Shown here in pieces: positions 9,086-18,478 of a stretch of DNA of 64,000 nt. A model generated the notes under the pieces. That model searched no databases and was not told where the DNA came from. It was given only the letters and a program-made list of their open reading frames with translations. Origin of the DNA: CF-46 sp963760735 (GTDB taxonomy: Bacteria; Chloroflexota; Limnocylindria; Limnocylindrales; CSP1-4); the NCBI GenBank assembly GCA_963760735.1, contig CAVXEB010000004.1:1798001-1862000 (forward strand), in the 5' to 3' direction. Position 1 is the stretch's first letter; each line of letters starts with the position of its first letter. A program made the translations under genes and the position numbers.

Positions 9086-9902
9086 TCCAGACCTTCCACG
9101 GCGCCGCGCCGTCAGCCCAGAGCGACGCGAGGTTGTGTCGATCGCGCTCCGTATCCATCGGCTCCCAGAATCCGTCATGGCGGTAGGCGATCAGCTCGCC
9201 GGATCTGGCAAGCGCCTCCAGTGGCTCCCGCTCGAGAACGGTCTCATCGTCAGCCAGATACTCCAAGACGGCCTGCTCGAAGACGAAGAAGCCGCCACTG
9301 ATCCACCCGGCTTCGGCCTGAGGCTTCTCCGAAAAGGCCGCTACTCGATCACCGTCGAGGTCGAGCGCACCAAATCGCGACGGCGGACGGACCGCGGTCA
9401 CGGTCGCGAGCTTGCCGTGGGCGTCGTGATATGCGAGGAGTCGATCGATCGGGACGTCGGCGACTCCATCGCCATAGGTCACGAGGAACCTTCCGTTGAG
9501 GTGAGCGGCAACTCGCTTGATGCGGCCGCCAGTCATCGTGTCCTGACCCGTGTCGACGACGGTGACATCCCAAGATTCCGGCGGCTCGTCGTGGCGGGTC
9601 ATCTGGCCCGTCAACGTGTTGATCGTGAAGTCGGCGTGCCGGTCCGCATATGCCAGGAAGTAGGCCTTGATCTGATCGCCGAGATACCCAACTGGCAGGA
9701 TGAAACGTCGGAAACCGTAGTGGTCGTAGATCTTCATGATGTGCCAGAGGATCGGCCGTCCGCCGACTTCGACCATGGGCTTCGGACGAAATGCCGTCTC
9801 CTCCCGCAACCGGGTGCCCAAGCCGCCGGCGAGAATGACGACAGGCAGGTCATCCGACGCTGGGCTCGGATCGAGACGGCTCTGGACGTCGTCGGCAGTC
9901 AC
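9078..9902 (-). CDS. ddhA: Glucose-1-phosphate cytidylyltransferase
   Basis: This 274-aa nucleotidyltransferase of the RfbF type makes CDP-glucose from CTP and glucose-1-phosphate. The activating loop is ILAGGLGTRLREE. Family-specific segments include PVGYLGDQIK, VDTGQDTMTGGRIKRV, LVTYGDGVADV and SGGFFVFE. It is the committing enzyme for CDP-3,6-dideoxyhexoses. The GTG at 9902 overlaps the TGA of the upstream epimerase (GTGA), indicating translational coupling; a start 33 bp upstream is in frame but adds no recognisable domain. The assignment is one of the safest in the locus. Confidence 0.94.
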   Translation of the reverse strand: MTADDVQSRLDPSPASDDLPVVILAGGLGTRLREETAFRPKPMVEVGGRPILWHIMKIYDHYGFRRFILPVGYLGDQIKAYFLAYADRHADFTINTLTGQMTRHDEPPESWDVTVVDTGQDTMTGGRIKRVAAHLNGRFLVTYGDGVADVPIDRLLAYHDAHGKLATVTAVRPPSRFGALDLDGDRVAAFSEKPQAEAGWISGGFFVFEQAVLEYLADDETVLEREPLEALARSGELIAYRHDGFWEPMDTERDRHNLASLWADGAAPWKVWSD

Positions 9903-10921
9903 AGGCGCCCTGAGGCAACCTCTTCCGTGATCCAAGGGATCACCTCGTCGAGCATCGTCTCGAGCGACGTCGTCGCCTCGTAGCCGAGCACGGCCTTCGC
10001 CTTGCGGACGTCGGGGACACGCAACTGGACGTCATGCTCGAACGGCGCGTCCGAGACGTAGGCGAATTGCCGGCCGTCCGTGTGGATCTTCGACCAGATG
10101 CACTCGGCCAGCTCGAGGACGGTGGTCGATCGCGCGGTCGACAGGTTGAAGTCGTTGTTGACGGCCTCGGGCGATTCCATCGCGAGACGGATCCCGTGGG
10201 CCAGATCGCCACCGTACGTGTAATGGCGGACCTGCGACCCGTCGCCGAGGATGTGGAGCGGGTCCTGGCCCTTGAGCACCTTGAGGACAAGGTCCGGGAC
10301 GACATGGGACAAGGCGAGCTTCACGTTGCCGGACATGATGTCGGTGTCGCGGACCGCCCTTCGTTCGCCGATCCCGACGCAGTTGAACGGCCGAACGATC
10401 GTGTACGGGAGCTGGTACTGCTCCCAAGCGCCCTTGGCGAAGTACTCCGCGGCGAGCTTCTGGAAGCCGTAGGTCGAGACCGGCGGAGGCGACATCAGCT
10501 CGGCCCCTTCCGGCGTTGGGAACACGGTCGCCGACTCGTAGACCATCGAGCTGCTCATGACAACGATGCGGTCGAGGCTGCCTGCCTTGTGGGCCGAGAT
10601 CGCCGCGTCGAAGGTCGCTGCCAGGATCCGCTCGTTCTCGGCGATCAGGTCGTACGCGAACTCGTGGAAGTAGCTGATCCCGCCGATCATCGCGGCCGCG
10701 GCAACGACCTGGTCGACGTCGGCCGCGAGCTCGGTCATGAGCGCGACGTCCTTCGCATCGCCCTCGACGAACCGGTACCGCGGATGGTCGTCGTACGACT
10801 TCATCAGCCGGCCGTACTTGCTGAAGTCGTCGATCCCGACCACCTCGTGGCCCGCTTCGAGAAGCTCCGGCACCAGGTAGCCGTTGATGAACCCGGCCGC
10901 GCCGGTGACCAGAACCTTCAC
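9899..10921 (-). CDS. NAD-dependent nucleotide-sugar epimerase/dehydratase
   Basis: The protein has 340 aa and the extended SDR fold. The cofactor loop reads TGAAGFING, so the third glycine of the usual GxxGxxG is Asn. The catalytic residues lie in MSSSMVYES and STYGFQK. GERRAVRD, GDGSQVRHYTYGGDLAHG and a C-terminal sugar-binding half are complete. The GTG at 10921 has GGAGG 5 nt upstream and overlaps the stop of the methyltransferase (GTGA). The substrate is not evident. It may provide a second sugar for the same glycan rather than act in the CDP-dideoxyhexose route, because ddhA to ddhC already cover those steps. Confidence 0.85.
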   Translation of the reverse strand: MKVLVTGAAGFINGYLVPELLEAGHEVVGIDDFSKYGRLMKSYDDHPRYRFVEGDAKDVALMTELAADVDQVVAAAAMIGGISYFHEFAYDLIAENERILAATFDAAISAHKAGSLDRIVVMSSSMVYESATVFPTPEGAELMSPPPVSTYGFQKLAAEYFAKGAWEQYQLPYTIVRPFNCVGIGERRAVRDTDIMSGNVKLALSHVVPDLVLKVLKGQDPLHILGDGSQVRHYTYGGDLAHGIRLAMESPEAVNNDFNLSTARSTTVLELAECIWSKIHTDGRQFAYVSDAPFEHDVQLRVPDVRKAKAVLGYEATTSLETMLDEVIPWITEEVASGRL

Positions 10922-11586
10922 GAAGCCTCCGCGGGTCGACGGGCGATCAACAGGGTCTGCCGGCCGAGCAGCCACCAGGCCGGTGGGAAGGCGAGATATC
11001 CACGGACCAGCCAGCCCTGTTGGGGGAACTTGCTCTTGGTCGTGTACGGCAGGAACCGCGTGATGAGCTTGACAGTGTCAAGCCCGGCCGTCTGAGCGGC
11101 CTCCTCGAGGCTCTTTTCGGTGAGCGGCGTCTTGTGATCGAGGAAGTCCCAGTAGGAGCCACCGGTGAGTCGGATATTCGGCTGGAGGATGATGACCCGC
11201 CCGCCTGGCCGGAGGACCTGCGCCACCACCTTGAGCTGGGCGATCACCTGGTCGGCCGAGGCCAGATGCTCCAGGTAGTTGCTCATGAAGACGACGTCCA
11301 CCGACGACGCCGGGACGTGGTCCAGGAGCGCCAAGCCGTCGCTCTGCACGAACCGGATGCCCGGTTCGAGGTGGCGTCCGACGTCGCGGAGGTCAACCGC
11401 GATCCGGTCCCCTGCCTTGACGACGTTGATGAACGCACCGCGGTCGCAGGCGAGGTCGAGCACCGTCGACGAGGGATCGATGTAGCGCTGGAGGTAGCGC
11501 GTGATCTCGCGCCAGACCGCGCCTCGTCGTGGGCTGTCCGCATCACTGAACCGGCGGGCGTAGATCGCGGGAAGATCCCCGTCCAT
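10918..11586 (-). CDS. Class I SAM-dependent methyltransferase
   Basis: The 222-aa protein has a SAM-binding motif I in VLDLACDRGAFIN, an acidic end of strand 2 in IAVDLRD, and a UbiE/Methyltransf_11-like motif SVDVVFMSNYLEHL followed by VLRPGGRVII. It probably methylates a sugar or lipid carrier intermediate in the glycan pathway. It lies 20 bp after the sugar dehydrogenase and overlaps the next epimerase by 4 bp, so it is within the operon. C- or O-methylation cannot be told apart from the sequence. The C-terminal segment (GYLAFPPAWWLLGRQ) is hydrophobic and may contact the membrane. Confidence 0.82.
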   Translation of the reverse strand: MDGDLPAIYARRFSDADSPRRGAVWREITRYLQRYIDPSSTVLDLACDRGAFINVVKAGDRIAVDLRDVGRHLEPGIRFVQSDGLALLDHVPASSVDVVFMSNYLEHLASADQVIAQLKVVAQVLRPGGRVIILQPNIRLTGGSYWDFLDHKTPLTEKSLEEAAQTAGLDTVKLITRFLPYTTKSKFPQQGWLVRGYLAFPPAWWLLGRQTLLIARRPAEAS

Positions 11587-11606
11587 GCGTCAGGCCGGAC
11601 GAGACG

Positions 11607-12803
11607 TCACAGGGCAATTCCCTGCCCGAGGGCGCCCCAGACGTCGACGACGTCCTTGCCGCCGATCGGCAGGTTTCGGTATGCCTCGTGCGGCACGCCG
11701 AGCACGAGGATGTCGCTCTCCCGGAGGACACATTCGAGTGTTGTGAGACGCTCGTCGTTCACGTACGGGTCCGTGCAGACGACGGTCGCGCCGGCCCACG
11801 AGAGAAGCTTCCGGAGCTTGTAGCTGAGTGACGCCCGTGTGTCGTCGGACTCGGCCTTGAACGCCATGCCCAGGACGCCGACCGTCTTGCCGCTGAGGCC
11901 GCCGTAACGTCGCTCGAGGGAAGAGACGATGTAGGCCGGCAGGCCCTCGTTCACCTGCATCGCGGCTTGACCGAGCGGGAAGTGGTCGCTCGTGAACGCC
12001 GCCAGCTGCATCGTGTCCTTGAACAGGCATGGGCCTGCGGCGAAACCGGGGCCTGGCAGGTCCTGGGCTCGCGGATAGTCCGTCCGGATCGCGTCGAGCA
12101 CGTTGCCGTAGTCCACGCCGGCCTGGTCCGCGATCATGAAGAACTGGTTCGCCACGGCGAACTTCATGTATCGCCAGGTGTTCGTGAACAGCTTCGCGAG
12201 CTCCGCTTCCTTCGACGTCGTACGGATCGTCTTGGAGACGAGCGCCCGGAACAACGCGGTTGCCCGAGCCGCAGCGGCTTCCTCGTCCGCTCCGATGATC
12301 TGCGGCAGCGAGCGGAGCTCCTCGAGGGCGTGCCCCTCCGCAATCCGCTCGGGGCAGAACGCAACGTCCGCCTCGCAGCCGATTGCCTTCAGACGCTGGG
12401 TGACATACGCCGTCGTGCCCGGGTAAACGGTGCTCCGCAGGACGACGAGCGCGCCACGACGGAGGTGCGGGGAGATCTGGTTGACGGCGCGCTCGAAGAC
12501 CGTCATCGACGGACCCAGGAACTCGTCGACGGGCGTGCCGATCACCACAACGACCTGGTTGGTTCGCTCGAGGATCGACCCGTCGGTGCTCATCTCGAGG
12601 CGGTCGGTCTCGAGCACCTTCCGAAGGAGGTCCTCAGCGCCGTTCTCGAGGAAGGGCATCTCGCCCGCGGCCACGCGGTCCAGCGTGGGCTGGCTGAGGT
12701 CGTAGATCCCCACACGAAGCCCGGCATCGGCGAAGGCGAGGCTCAGCGGCAGTCCGACATGGCCTGCGCCTCCGAGGACCACGACGTCGAGATCAGGCGA
12801 CAT
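11607..12803 (-). CDS. Nucleotide-sugar 6-dehydrogenase (UDP-sugar/GDP-mannose dehydrogenase family)
   Basis: The 398-aa enzyme has all three domains. The N-terminal NAD domain contains LGGAGHVGLPL, the central domain carries the catalytic Cys in GPGFAAGPCLFKD, and the C-terminal UDP-binding domain has GMAFKAESDDTRAS. The family oxidises C6 of a nucleotide sugar to a uronic acid in two NAD-dependent steps. The long central loop resembles WecC/WbpA-type UDP-HexNAc dehydrogenases more than UDP-glucose dehydrogenase, but this is a judgement by eye. The ATG at 12803 follows a TACCTT box by 6 nt, so the first gene of this operon may be leaderless. Confidence 0.88.
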   Translation of the reverse strand: MSPDLDVVVLGGAGHVGLPLSLAFADAGLRVGIYDLSQPTLDRVAAGEMPFLENGAEDLLRKVLETDRLEMSTDGSILERTNQVVVVIGTPVDEFLGPSMTVFERAVNQISPHLRRGALVVLRSTVYPGTTAYVTQRLKAIGCEADVAFCPERIAEGHALEELRSLPQIIGADEEAAAARATALFRALVSKTIRTTSKEAELAKLFTNTWRYMKFAVANQFFMIADQAGVDYGNVLDAIRTDYPRAQDLPGPGFAAGPCLFKDTMQLAAFTSDHFPLGQAAMQVNEGLPAYIVSSLERRYGGLSGKTVGVLGMAFKAESDDTRASLSYKLRKLLSWAGATVVCTDPYVNDERLTTLECVLRESDILVLGVPHEAYRNLPIGGKDVVDVWGALGQGIAL

Positions 12804-12902
12804 GACGGCAAGGTACCAGCCCGGTGCGCTGTGACACCACGCGCCGATGGTCCCGGCGGACAGCGGTACGCGACGCGGCTGATGCCACCGTATCCTCCCC
12901 CC
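12804..12902. promoter_or_regulatory. Divergent promoter region
   Basis: The gap between the sugar dehydrogenase and the plus-strand membrane protein has a -10-like box facing each way. TACCTT on the minus strand (12810-12815) ends 6 nt before ATG 12803. TATCCT on the plus strand (12891-12896) ends 6 nt before GTG 12903. Both spacings suit leaderless transcripts. Confidence 0.5.
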
Positions 12903-14471
12903 GTGATTCCTCCGGTGACGCTGCCCGACCGCGAGCCGGGGGTCTCTCGCGTGCGGCTCCGCGACGTGGTCGGCGTCGGTCTATTCGGCGTCCTGATTTC
13001 GCTCCCTCCGCTGTTTGGCCCTCTGAACCAATTCGACGGCGGCCTCGCACCCTCGGCCGCAACGTTCCTCATGCACGGAGCGCTGCCGTATCGCGACTTC
13101 TGGTGGCTGTACGGGCCCGCGGGCTATGCCGTCCTGCTCCCGTTCATCGCGGTCTTCGGGCCAAGCTTGCTGGCAATCCGCCTAGCCGGTCTTCTTATCG
13201 TGTTCTGCCTCACGGTCGCCGGTTATGCCTGGCTCCGGACAAGGCTTCCTTTCGTGTTGGCTGCGCTGATCCCCGCATCGACCGTCGGGTTCATTTCCTA
13301 CCTCTCGGGATTGGAGCCAACCACGTGGAACATCGCCATGGCGTTTGGAATGACCGGCCTATACGTCCGGGCGTTCCGACCGAACAGACCGGTGTTGGCA
13401 GGCGTGTTGATCGCCGGCGCGGCGCTGACGCGGCTTGACCTTGGCGCGTACGCCCTCCTCGCTGCCTTGTTCGTTCCCGGCCGGTCTCGCTTCGCCGCAA
13501 CGGTCGGCGCGATCGGCATCGTCGCGGGGGTCCTCTCAGTCGCGACGACCAGCTTGCCGTCCCTGTTCGATCAGGTGATCTGGTACCCGGTGATCGGGCC
13601 GCGCCAGTTCCGTGGACTTCCGCTGCCCCAGGTAACGGACTTCATCACCGCGTTGGCATTCCTGGTGGCCGTAACACTTCCGAAAGCGGGAGTCGTCGTC
13701 GCGATCACGCAGATGATCGTCGGCCGTCGACCCGACGTGGCGCTCGTCGCGTTGACTGTCTTCGCGGCCCTCTGCCAACTGCAGACGAGCGGCCGAGGCG
13801 ATCTTTTTCACCAGGTCCAGGGCGGCTTTCCAGGGACGATCCTGCTCGCCTACACCTTCGGCGGCTCCGAGGCTTGGTGGCGTCAGCGAAACTCCCGCGT
13901 GGACCCGAAGCGATGGGCTGCGTTCGCCGTCCTCGCCGGTGTCTGTGCGTTCAATCTGACGTTCGCTGCCATCGGGCTCTTCACGACCGAGCTTCGATCC
14001 CTGCGACCGGATGAACAGGCGTGGATCGCCGCTGTCCGGACGATTGTCGATCGCACCGAACGTGACGAACCGATCTTCGTCGGATTGACCTCACATCGAT
14101 TCACCTTCGCGAACGACATGCTCGCCTACTACCTGGCAGATCGGAAGTCAGGAGTTCACGTCTCGATGTTCAATCCGGGGGTCACCAACACAGACCGTAT
14201 CCAGCAAGAGATGATCGACGACCTGGAGGCGAGCGGCACGCGATACGCGCTCCTCGACCAGTATTGGTCTGACGCCAGCGAGCCCTCGAATGACAGCTCC
14301 GTCCCTGGCTCGACCCTGCTCGATCACTACCTGGCGACCAACTTCCGGAGGGCCTGCGACTACGGCACTGTCCATGTCGTGGTTCGCGTCACGGAGCAGG
14401 CACCGGTTTCCTGCGCTCCGGTAATGCAGGAGTCGATCCTCGATGTCCTGCCCTCGGCCGGCCGCAGCTAG
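12903..14471 (+). CDS. GT-C/GT39-like membrane glycosyltransferase
   Basis: The 522-aa protein has about ten membrane helices and a soluble C-terminal domain of about 150 aa. After the first helix comes a loop with FDGGLAPSAATF and LPYRDFWWLYGPAGY, the acidic/aromatic loop usual in membrane glycosyltransferases that use polyprenyl-phosphate sugars. It belongs to a poorly characterised group and I give no specific reaction. The GTG at 12903 is preferred because of the TATCCT box 6 nt upstream; an ATG at 12882 is in frame but would overlap that box. It is a single-gene unit converging on the next minus-strand gene (17 bp apart). Confidence 0.7.
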   Translation: MIPPVTLPDREPGVSRVRLRDVVGVGLFGVLISLPPLFGPLNQFDGGLAPSAATFLMHGALPYRDFWWLYGPAGYAVLLPFIAVFGPSLLAIRLAGLLIVFCLTVAGYAWLRTRLPFVLAALIPASTVGFISYLSGLEPTTWNIAMAFGMTGLYVRAFRPNRPVLAGVLIAGAALTRLDLGAYALLAALFVPGRSRFAATVGAIGIVAGVLSVATTSLPSLFDQVIWYPVIGPRQFRGLPLPQVTDFITALAFLVAVTLPKAGVVVAITQMIVGRRPDVALVALTVFAALCQLQTSGRGDLFHQVQGGFPGTILLAYTFGGSEAWWRQRNSRVDPKRWAAFAVLAGVCAFNLTFAAIGLFTTELRSLRPDEQAWIAAVRTIVDRTERDEPIFVGLTSHRFTFANDMLAYYLADRKSGVHVSMFNPGVTNTDRIQQEMIDDLEASGTRYALLDQYWSDASEPSNDSSVPGSTLLDHYLATNFRRACDYGTVHVVVRVTEQAPVSCAPVMQESILDVLPSAGRS

Positions 14472-14487
14472 CAGGTCGCCCCACAAC

Positions 14488-15929
14488 TCAGGCCGGCCGG
14501 TCTGCCTTCGTCAGGAGGGTCCCGTCCTCGTCGTGGAAGGCCTGTCGCCACCCCGAGGCCTCCAGCCGCTTGACCAGATCCACCTGATCCGGCGCCGCGA
14601 CGACGAGCGTGACGCCCCAGTCGCGGAGCGTGTTCTCCCAGCCCGGAGCTCCTGAGGCGATCGCGTCGGCGCCGTCCCAGGCCGCGGCCGGGATCAGCTC
14701 GATCCTCGAGTCGACCGCGACCGTCGCATCGGGCAGGGCGAACTCGAACCAGGAGCCCCACGGCTGTGGCGCGAGGAGCCGGTCGCCCGGGCGGACGAGG
14801 TCGCGAAGGGCGGCCGTGATGCCCGGCGGGGCCGTGCCGACGACGCCCGCCGGCGTGCCGAGCTTCGGGTCCAGCGGACGCCAGACCGGGAGCGCGGCGA
14901 TCGCGACGAGGACGAGGATCACCGCGATCGCGGCGTTCAGCCGGCGCATCAGCGGCGGGTCGACGCGCTCCGGTCGCGGCTCGCGGCCCTCGGCCGGGAT
15001 CGCCAGCGGGGCGATCGGTCGCCACAGCGACGAACGGCCACCAGGCCAGGCCGCGAACCGCCCATGCGCCGAGCACGAAGAACGGCACGAGCCAGAGGAG
15101 CATCGTCCATGGCACCCGTCGACCGCGAGCGGCAGCGACGACCGAGGCCACCGCCACCAGCCCGGCGGAGAGGAAGAACAGCGCTCCCTCGGGCGTCCGG
15201 ATCGTCGTCGGCTGCCACTCGGTGATCCGGCTCGTGATCAGGCTGTTCGTCGTGATGCCCGCGGCGTAGCCCCAGACCCCGAGCCCGAACGGGTTGACGA
15301 GCGGTGGCAAGGAGCGTCGCCGCGAGCAGCGCGGCCGTGGCCGTCCAGCGGGGCCGGCGCTCCACGACGTCCTCGACGAGGGCGATCGCGACGAGCGCCG
15401 GGCCGAGGATGAAGCTGCCGTGGACGTTGGCCCAGACGACGACGAGCGGCACCGCCAGCCAGACGAGCCGCGGCGCCTCGTGCCGGCGGAGGACGAGCCA
15501 CAACACCGCCGAGAAGAGGGCGACACCGAACAGCTGCGGCCGCAGCCCGAGCGTGATCGCCGCGCAGCCGAAGGCCGCGAGGACGAGCCATGCCGCGACA
15601 CGGACCGAGCCAGCCCGGCGTCGACACAGGTCGAACAGCAGACCGAAGGCCACGCCGACGAGGAGGGCTCGAAGGAGCACGAGGCCGGTCCAGCCGGCCA
15701 GCCGGTAGGCGAGCGCAATCACGACCTGCGCCAGCCACTGCTGGTCCTGCCACGGCATCCCCGCCGCGGTGAACGTCCACGTGTCGACCCGCGGGATCGC
15801 GCCGGTGTCGAGGATCTCGCCACCCGCCCGCAGGTGGTACGCCAGGTCGACCGTCGGCAACGGGGCAATGACCGCCGCGAGAACGGGCAGCCCGATCGCG
15901 AGGAACGCCCAGAGGCTCCGGAGGCTCAC
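14488..15929 (-). CDS. Membrane protein, GT-C-like, two frameshifts
   Basis: The reconstructed protein of about 480 aa has roughly ten membrane helices, starting MSLRSLWAFLAIGLPVL. A conserved early loop reads LAYHLRAGGEIL, then WQDQQWLAQV, as in large glycosyltransferase-like membrane families. The C-terminal soluble domain has PQPWGSWFEFALP and VDSRIELIP. The reading moves through all three frames: breaks near 15305 and near 15000, each consistent with one extra base. The GTG at 15929 lies 7 nt after TAGCAT, so leaderless initiation is likely. The precise function is unknown. Confidence 0.6.
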
Positions 15930-16004
15930 CCGCGGGATGCTAGCGGCAGGCGGTGCGGCTGCGCACCGCGACGATGGTCCTGTCGCTCAGGACGGACAGG
16001 CGCC

Positions 16005-17204
16005 TCAGCTCGCGGCGTGCTCCGCGAGGCGCACGGCGCGCGCGCCCTCGTCGTAGATCTCCTCGATCGCCTTGACCATCAGCTCGACGCAGAAGCGCTC
16101 GTGGACGAGGTCATGGCCGGCCCGGGCGATCGTCTCGGCGAACGGCCGGTCCTGGAGCAGGCGGACGATCGCCTCGGCCAGGGCGACCGGGTTGTCGTGC
16201 TCGACGAGGAGGCCCGTCACCCCGTCCTCGATCATCTCCGGGATCCCGCCGACGTCGGAGGCGACGACCGGCCGCGACAGCGCCATCGCCTCGAGGACCG
16301 AGAGGCCCTGGGCCTCGCGCCACGACGGCAGGACCGCGACATCGAGCGCCGCGGTGACGGCCGGCACGTCGTCGCGACGACCGGTGAAGATGACCCGGTG
16401 GGCCACCTTGTGGGCGGCGGCCCACTGCTCGAGGAAGTCGCGCCGCGAGCCTTCGCCCACGATCAGCAGGTAGGCGTCGGGGACCTGGTGCAGGACGTGC
16501 GGCCAGGCCTCGATCAGCGTCTGGTGGCCCTTCTCCGGCTCCAGCCGCGCGACGACGCCGACGATCTGCGAGCCGGGCTCCATCCCGTACTCCTCGCGGA
16601 TGGTCGACGGTCCCTGGTGGTCGTACCGCTGGAGATCGACGCCGTTGTAGATCAGCCGGACCGGGGCGCCGGTCCGGTGCTCGTCGCCGATCTTCCGGAC
16701 GATCGACCGGCTGACGGCGATGAGCTGGTCCATCTGCGGGGTCAGCTGGCGGATCAGCTCGCGATCCTCGGCGGAACGGACGCGCGACGAGTGAACGGTC
16801 GAGACCACGTACGGACGGCGATGGCCGGACGCCGCGAGCGCCATGGCTGCCTTCGTCCCCACCACGTCGGCGCGGTACATGTGGGTGTGGATCACGTCGG
16901 GTCGGACGAGCGCCAGATGGGCGGTGAGCGCCCGGACCGCGCCGGCGTCATCGGGGTCGTCGATCACGGTGACCGGGAAGCCGTGCCGCTCGAGCTTGCG
17001 AACGGCGCTGCCGCCCGAGAGGGCGACGACGGACGCGTCGTAGTGGGTCGTGTCGAGCCGGCTCATCAACGAGAAGAGGTGCTCCTGGGCGCCGCCGTTC
17101 GTCCCCGTCGCGAGGATCTCGACGACGCGGACCCGGACGGGTCCGGGCATCTCCAGGTGCTCGATCGGGACGAGGCAGGGATCCCAGCCCATCGGTGCGC
17201 CCAT
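16005..17204 (-). CDS. Family 4 glycosyltransferase (GT-B fold)
   Basis: The 399-aa protein has the N-terminal acceptor domain (ILATGTNGGAQEHLF, then HTHMYRADVVG) and the C-terminal GT4 donor domain with VGVVARLEPEKGH, LLIVGEGSRR, FTGRRDDVP and the EX7E motif in EAQGLSVLE. It is a cytoplasmic, membrane-associated retaining glycosyltransferase that uses a nucleotide sugar. The ATG at 17204 overlaps the stop of the upstream acyltransferase (TGATG), showing coupling. A much longer in-frame reading to 17525 is arginine-rich and overlaps that gene, so it was rejected. Co-transcription with the acyltransferase suggests both decorate the same surface glycan or lipid. Confidence 0.9.
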   Translation of the reverse strand: MGAPMGWDPCLVPIEHLEMPGPVRVRVVEILATGTNGGAQEHLFSLMSRLDTTHYDASVVALSGGSAVRKLERHGFPVTVIDDPDDAGAVRALTAHLALVRPDVIHTHMYRADVVGTKAAMALAASGHRRPYVVSTVHSSRVRSAEDRELIRQLTPQMDQLIAVSRSIVRKIGDEHRTGAPVRLIYNGVDLQRYDHQGPSTIREEYGMEPGSQIVGVVARLEPEKGHQTLIEAWPHVLHQVPDAYLLIVGEGSRRDFLEQWAAAHKVAHRVIFTGRRDDVPAVTAALDVAVLPSWREAQGLSVLEAMALSRPVVASDVGGIPEMIEDGVTGLLVEHDNPVALAEAIVRLLQDRPFAETIARAGHDLVHERFCVELMVKAIEEIYDEGARAVRLAEHAAS

Positions 17205-18478
17205 CAGCGGCCGTTCCCGCCGGCGCCGGCCCGGACCTCGTCGCGACGCACGAGCAGCCGCTGGATCGGTTCGTCGACGGATCCCCATTCGTACTTGTAG
17301 GGCTCGTCGCCGCGAAGGAAGTCGAACCGCCGCGCGCCGGACTCGAGGGCGGCCCGCACGTAGCGCGCTGCCAGGACGACGCCCGGCGAGAGGTCGCGAG
17401 CGTCCGGGTCGATCCCCGCGTTGTAGAACATCCAGGTGTCCGGCGTCTCGACATGGATCCCGGCGGCGATCCGCCGGTCGTCCACGGTCAGGAACGACAG
17501 CCGGACCGGGCCGGATGCGCCGCACTCCTCGAACAGCCGCCGGAGGAAGACGCGCGACGCGGCACCGCCCGGGGTCGGCGGGAACAGGCCATCGGCGCCC
17601 CAGCGACGCTGGTGCAGGTCGATGAAGGCCTCGAGGTCGACGAGGGGATCGGTCGACGGGGTCAGCCGGAGGTCGCCCGCGGACTCGGCCCGGCGGACCT
17701 TCCGGCGGATCTCGTGGCGGGCCTTCTTGTCGAGGGTGCCGAGGAATTCCTCGAACGAGGCGCCTTCAGGGAAGGTGACGACCGGGCAGACGTCCTCGCG
17801 CTCGAGGTTCAGCGTCCAGGCTTCCTCGATCTCGCGCGCTCCGAAGGCGGCCGCCAGCGCCTCGGCGGTCGGGTCGCCGCAACGGAGCCGGCGAAGGTCG
17901 ACGACGTCCCACGGGGTCGGATGGCCGGGGTCGGTGTCGGCGCCCGCGCCGGCAAGGTGCTCGACGACGGCGTCGGCGACGGCGGACAGGTCGTCGGGAG
18001 CTGCCAGGATCGTCGCGTAGTCGGCGTGGTAGGAGGCCCCGAAGAACACGGCCTTGGCCGTCGCCGGGACCGGCGTCAGGTCGGCCGTGTCACCGTGTCG
18101 AATCTTCGTCGCGCGGACGGCGTCGGTCGGCTCGACCTCGTGACGGTGCATCAGCGGGACGATGGCGATCGGCTCGTCGGACGGGCTGAGCGCCTGACCC
18201 GGCGTCCCGAAGCCTTCGCAGACGATCAACGTCTGGTCGTGGGCGCTGCCGGCGTACGCGTCCCACCACGCCCGCTGGAAGGCCCAGCCGCTGAAGGGCG
18301 TCGCCCACGGGTTGGCGGCCGCGAGGCGGTCCCAGGTCGCTCTCGGGATGTCGTCGAAGGGCGCCCGGCCGACGCGCAGGGAGCGCCTCGAACCGGACGC
18401 ATCTCGGTCATCGGTGGGCCTGCGGGCGTCGGTCGGACCCGGACAGGCGGGCTCCGCGGTCGGAGCTTCGGTGGTCAC
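17204..18478 (-). CDS. FemAB/CelD-type GNAT acyltransferase
   Basis: The 424-aa protein matches the CelD/BcsL-like acetyltransferase group: an N-terminal half with NPWATPFSGWAFQRAWWDAY, and a C-terminal GNAT_6-like half with DKKARHEIRRKVRRAE, DLEAFIDLHQRRWG and FDFLRGDEPYKYEWG. Such proteins acylate sugars or peptidoglycan precursors and often sit in exopolysaccharide loci. The GTG at 18478 follows TATCCT by 7 nt. The first 30 residues are Pro/Asp-rich and probably disordered. It is the first gene of a two-gene operon with the GT4 enzyme. The acyl donor and acceptor are unknown. Confidence 0.8.
   Translation of the reverse strand: MTTEAPTAEPACPGPTDARRPTDDRDASGSRRSLRVGRAPFDDIPRATWDRLAAANPWATPFSGWAFQRAWWDAYAGSAHDQTLIVCEGFGTPGQALSPSDEPIAIVPLMHRHEVEPTDAVRATKIRHGDTADLTPVPATAKAVFFGASYHADYATILAAPDDLSAVADAVVEHLAGAGADTDPGHPTPWDVVDLRRLRCGDPTAEALAAAFGAREIEEAWTLNLEREDVCPVVTFPEGASFEEFLGTLDKKARHEIRRKVRRAESAGDLRLTPSTDPLVDLEAFIDLHQRRWGADGLFPPTPGGAASRVFLRRLFEECGASGPVRLSFLTVDDRRIAAGIHVETPDTWMFYNAGIDPDARDLSPGVVLAARYVRAALESGARRFDFLRGDEPYKYEWGSVDEPIQRLLVRRDEVRAGAGGNGR

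Noticed and set aside
11967..12881. N-terminal extension of the membrane protein at 12903
   Set aside because: It lies opposite the sugar dehydrogenase, is highly charged, and crosses the divergent promoter.
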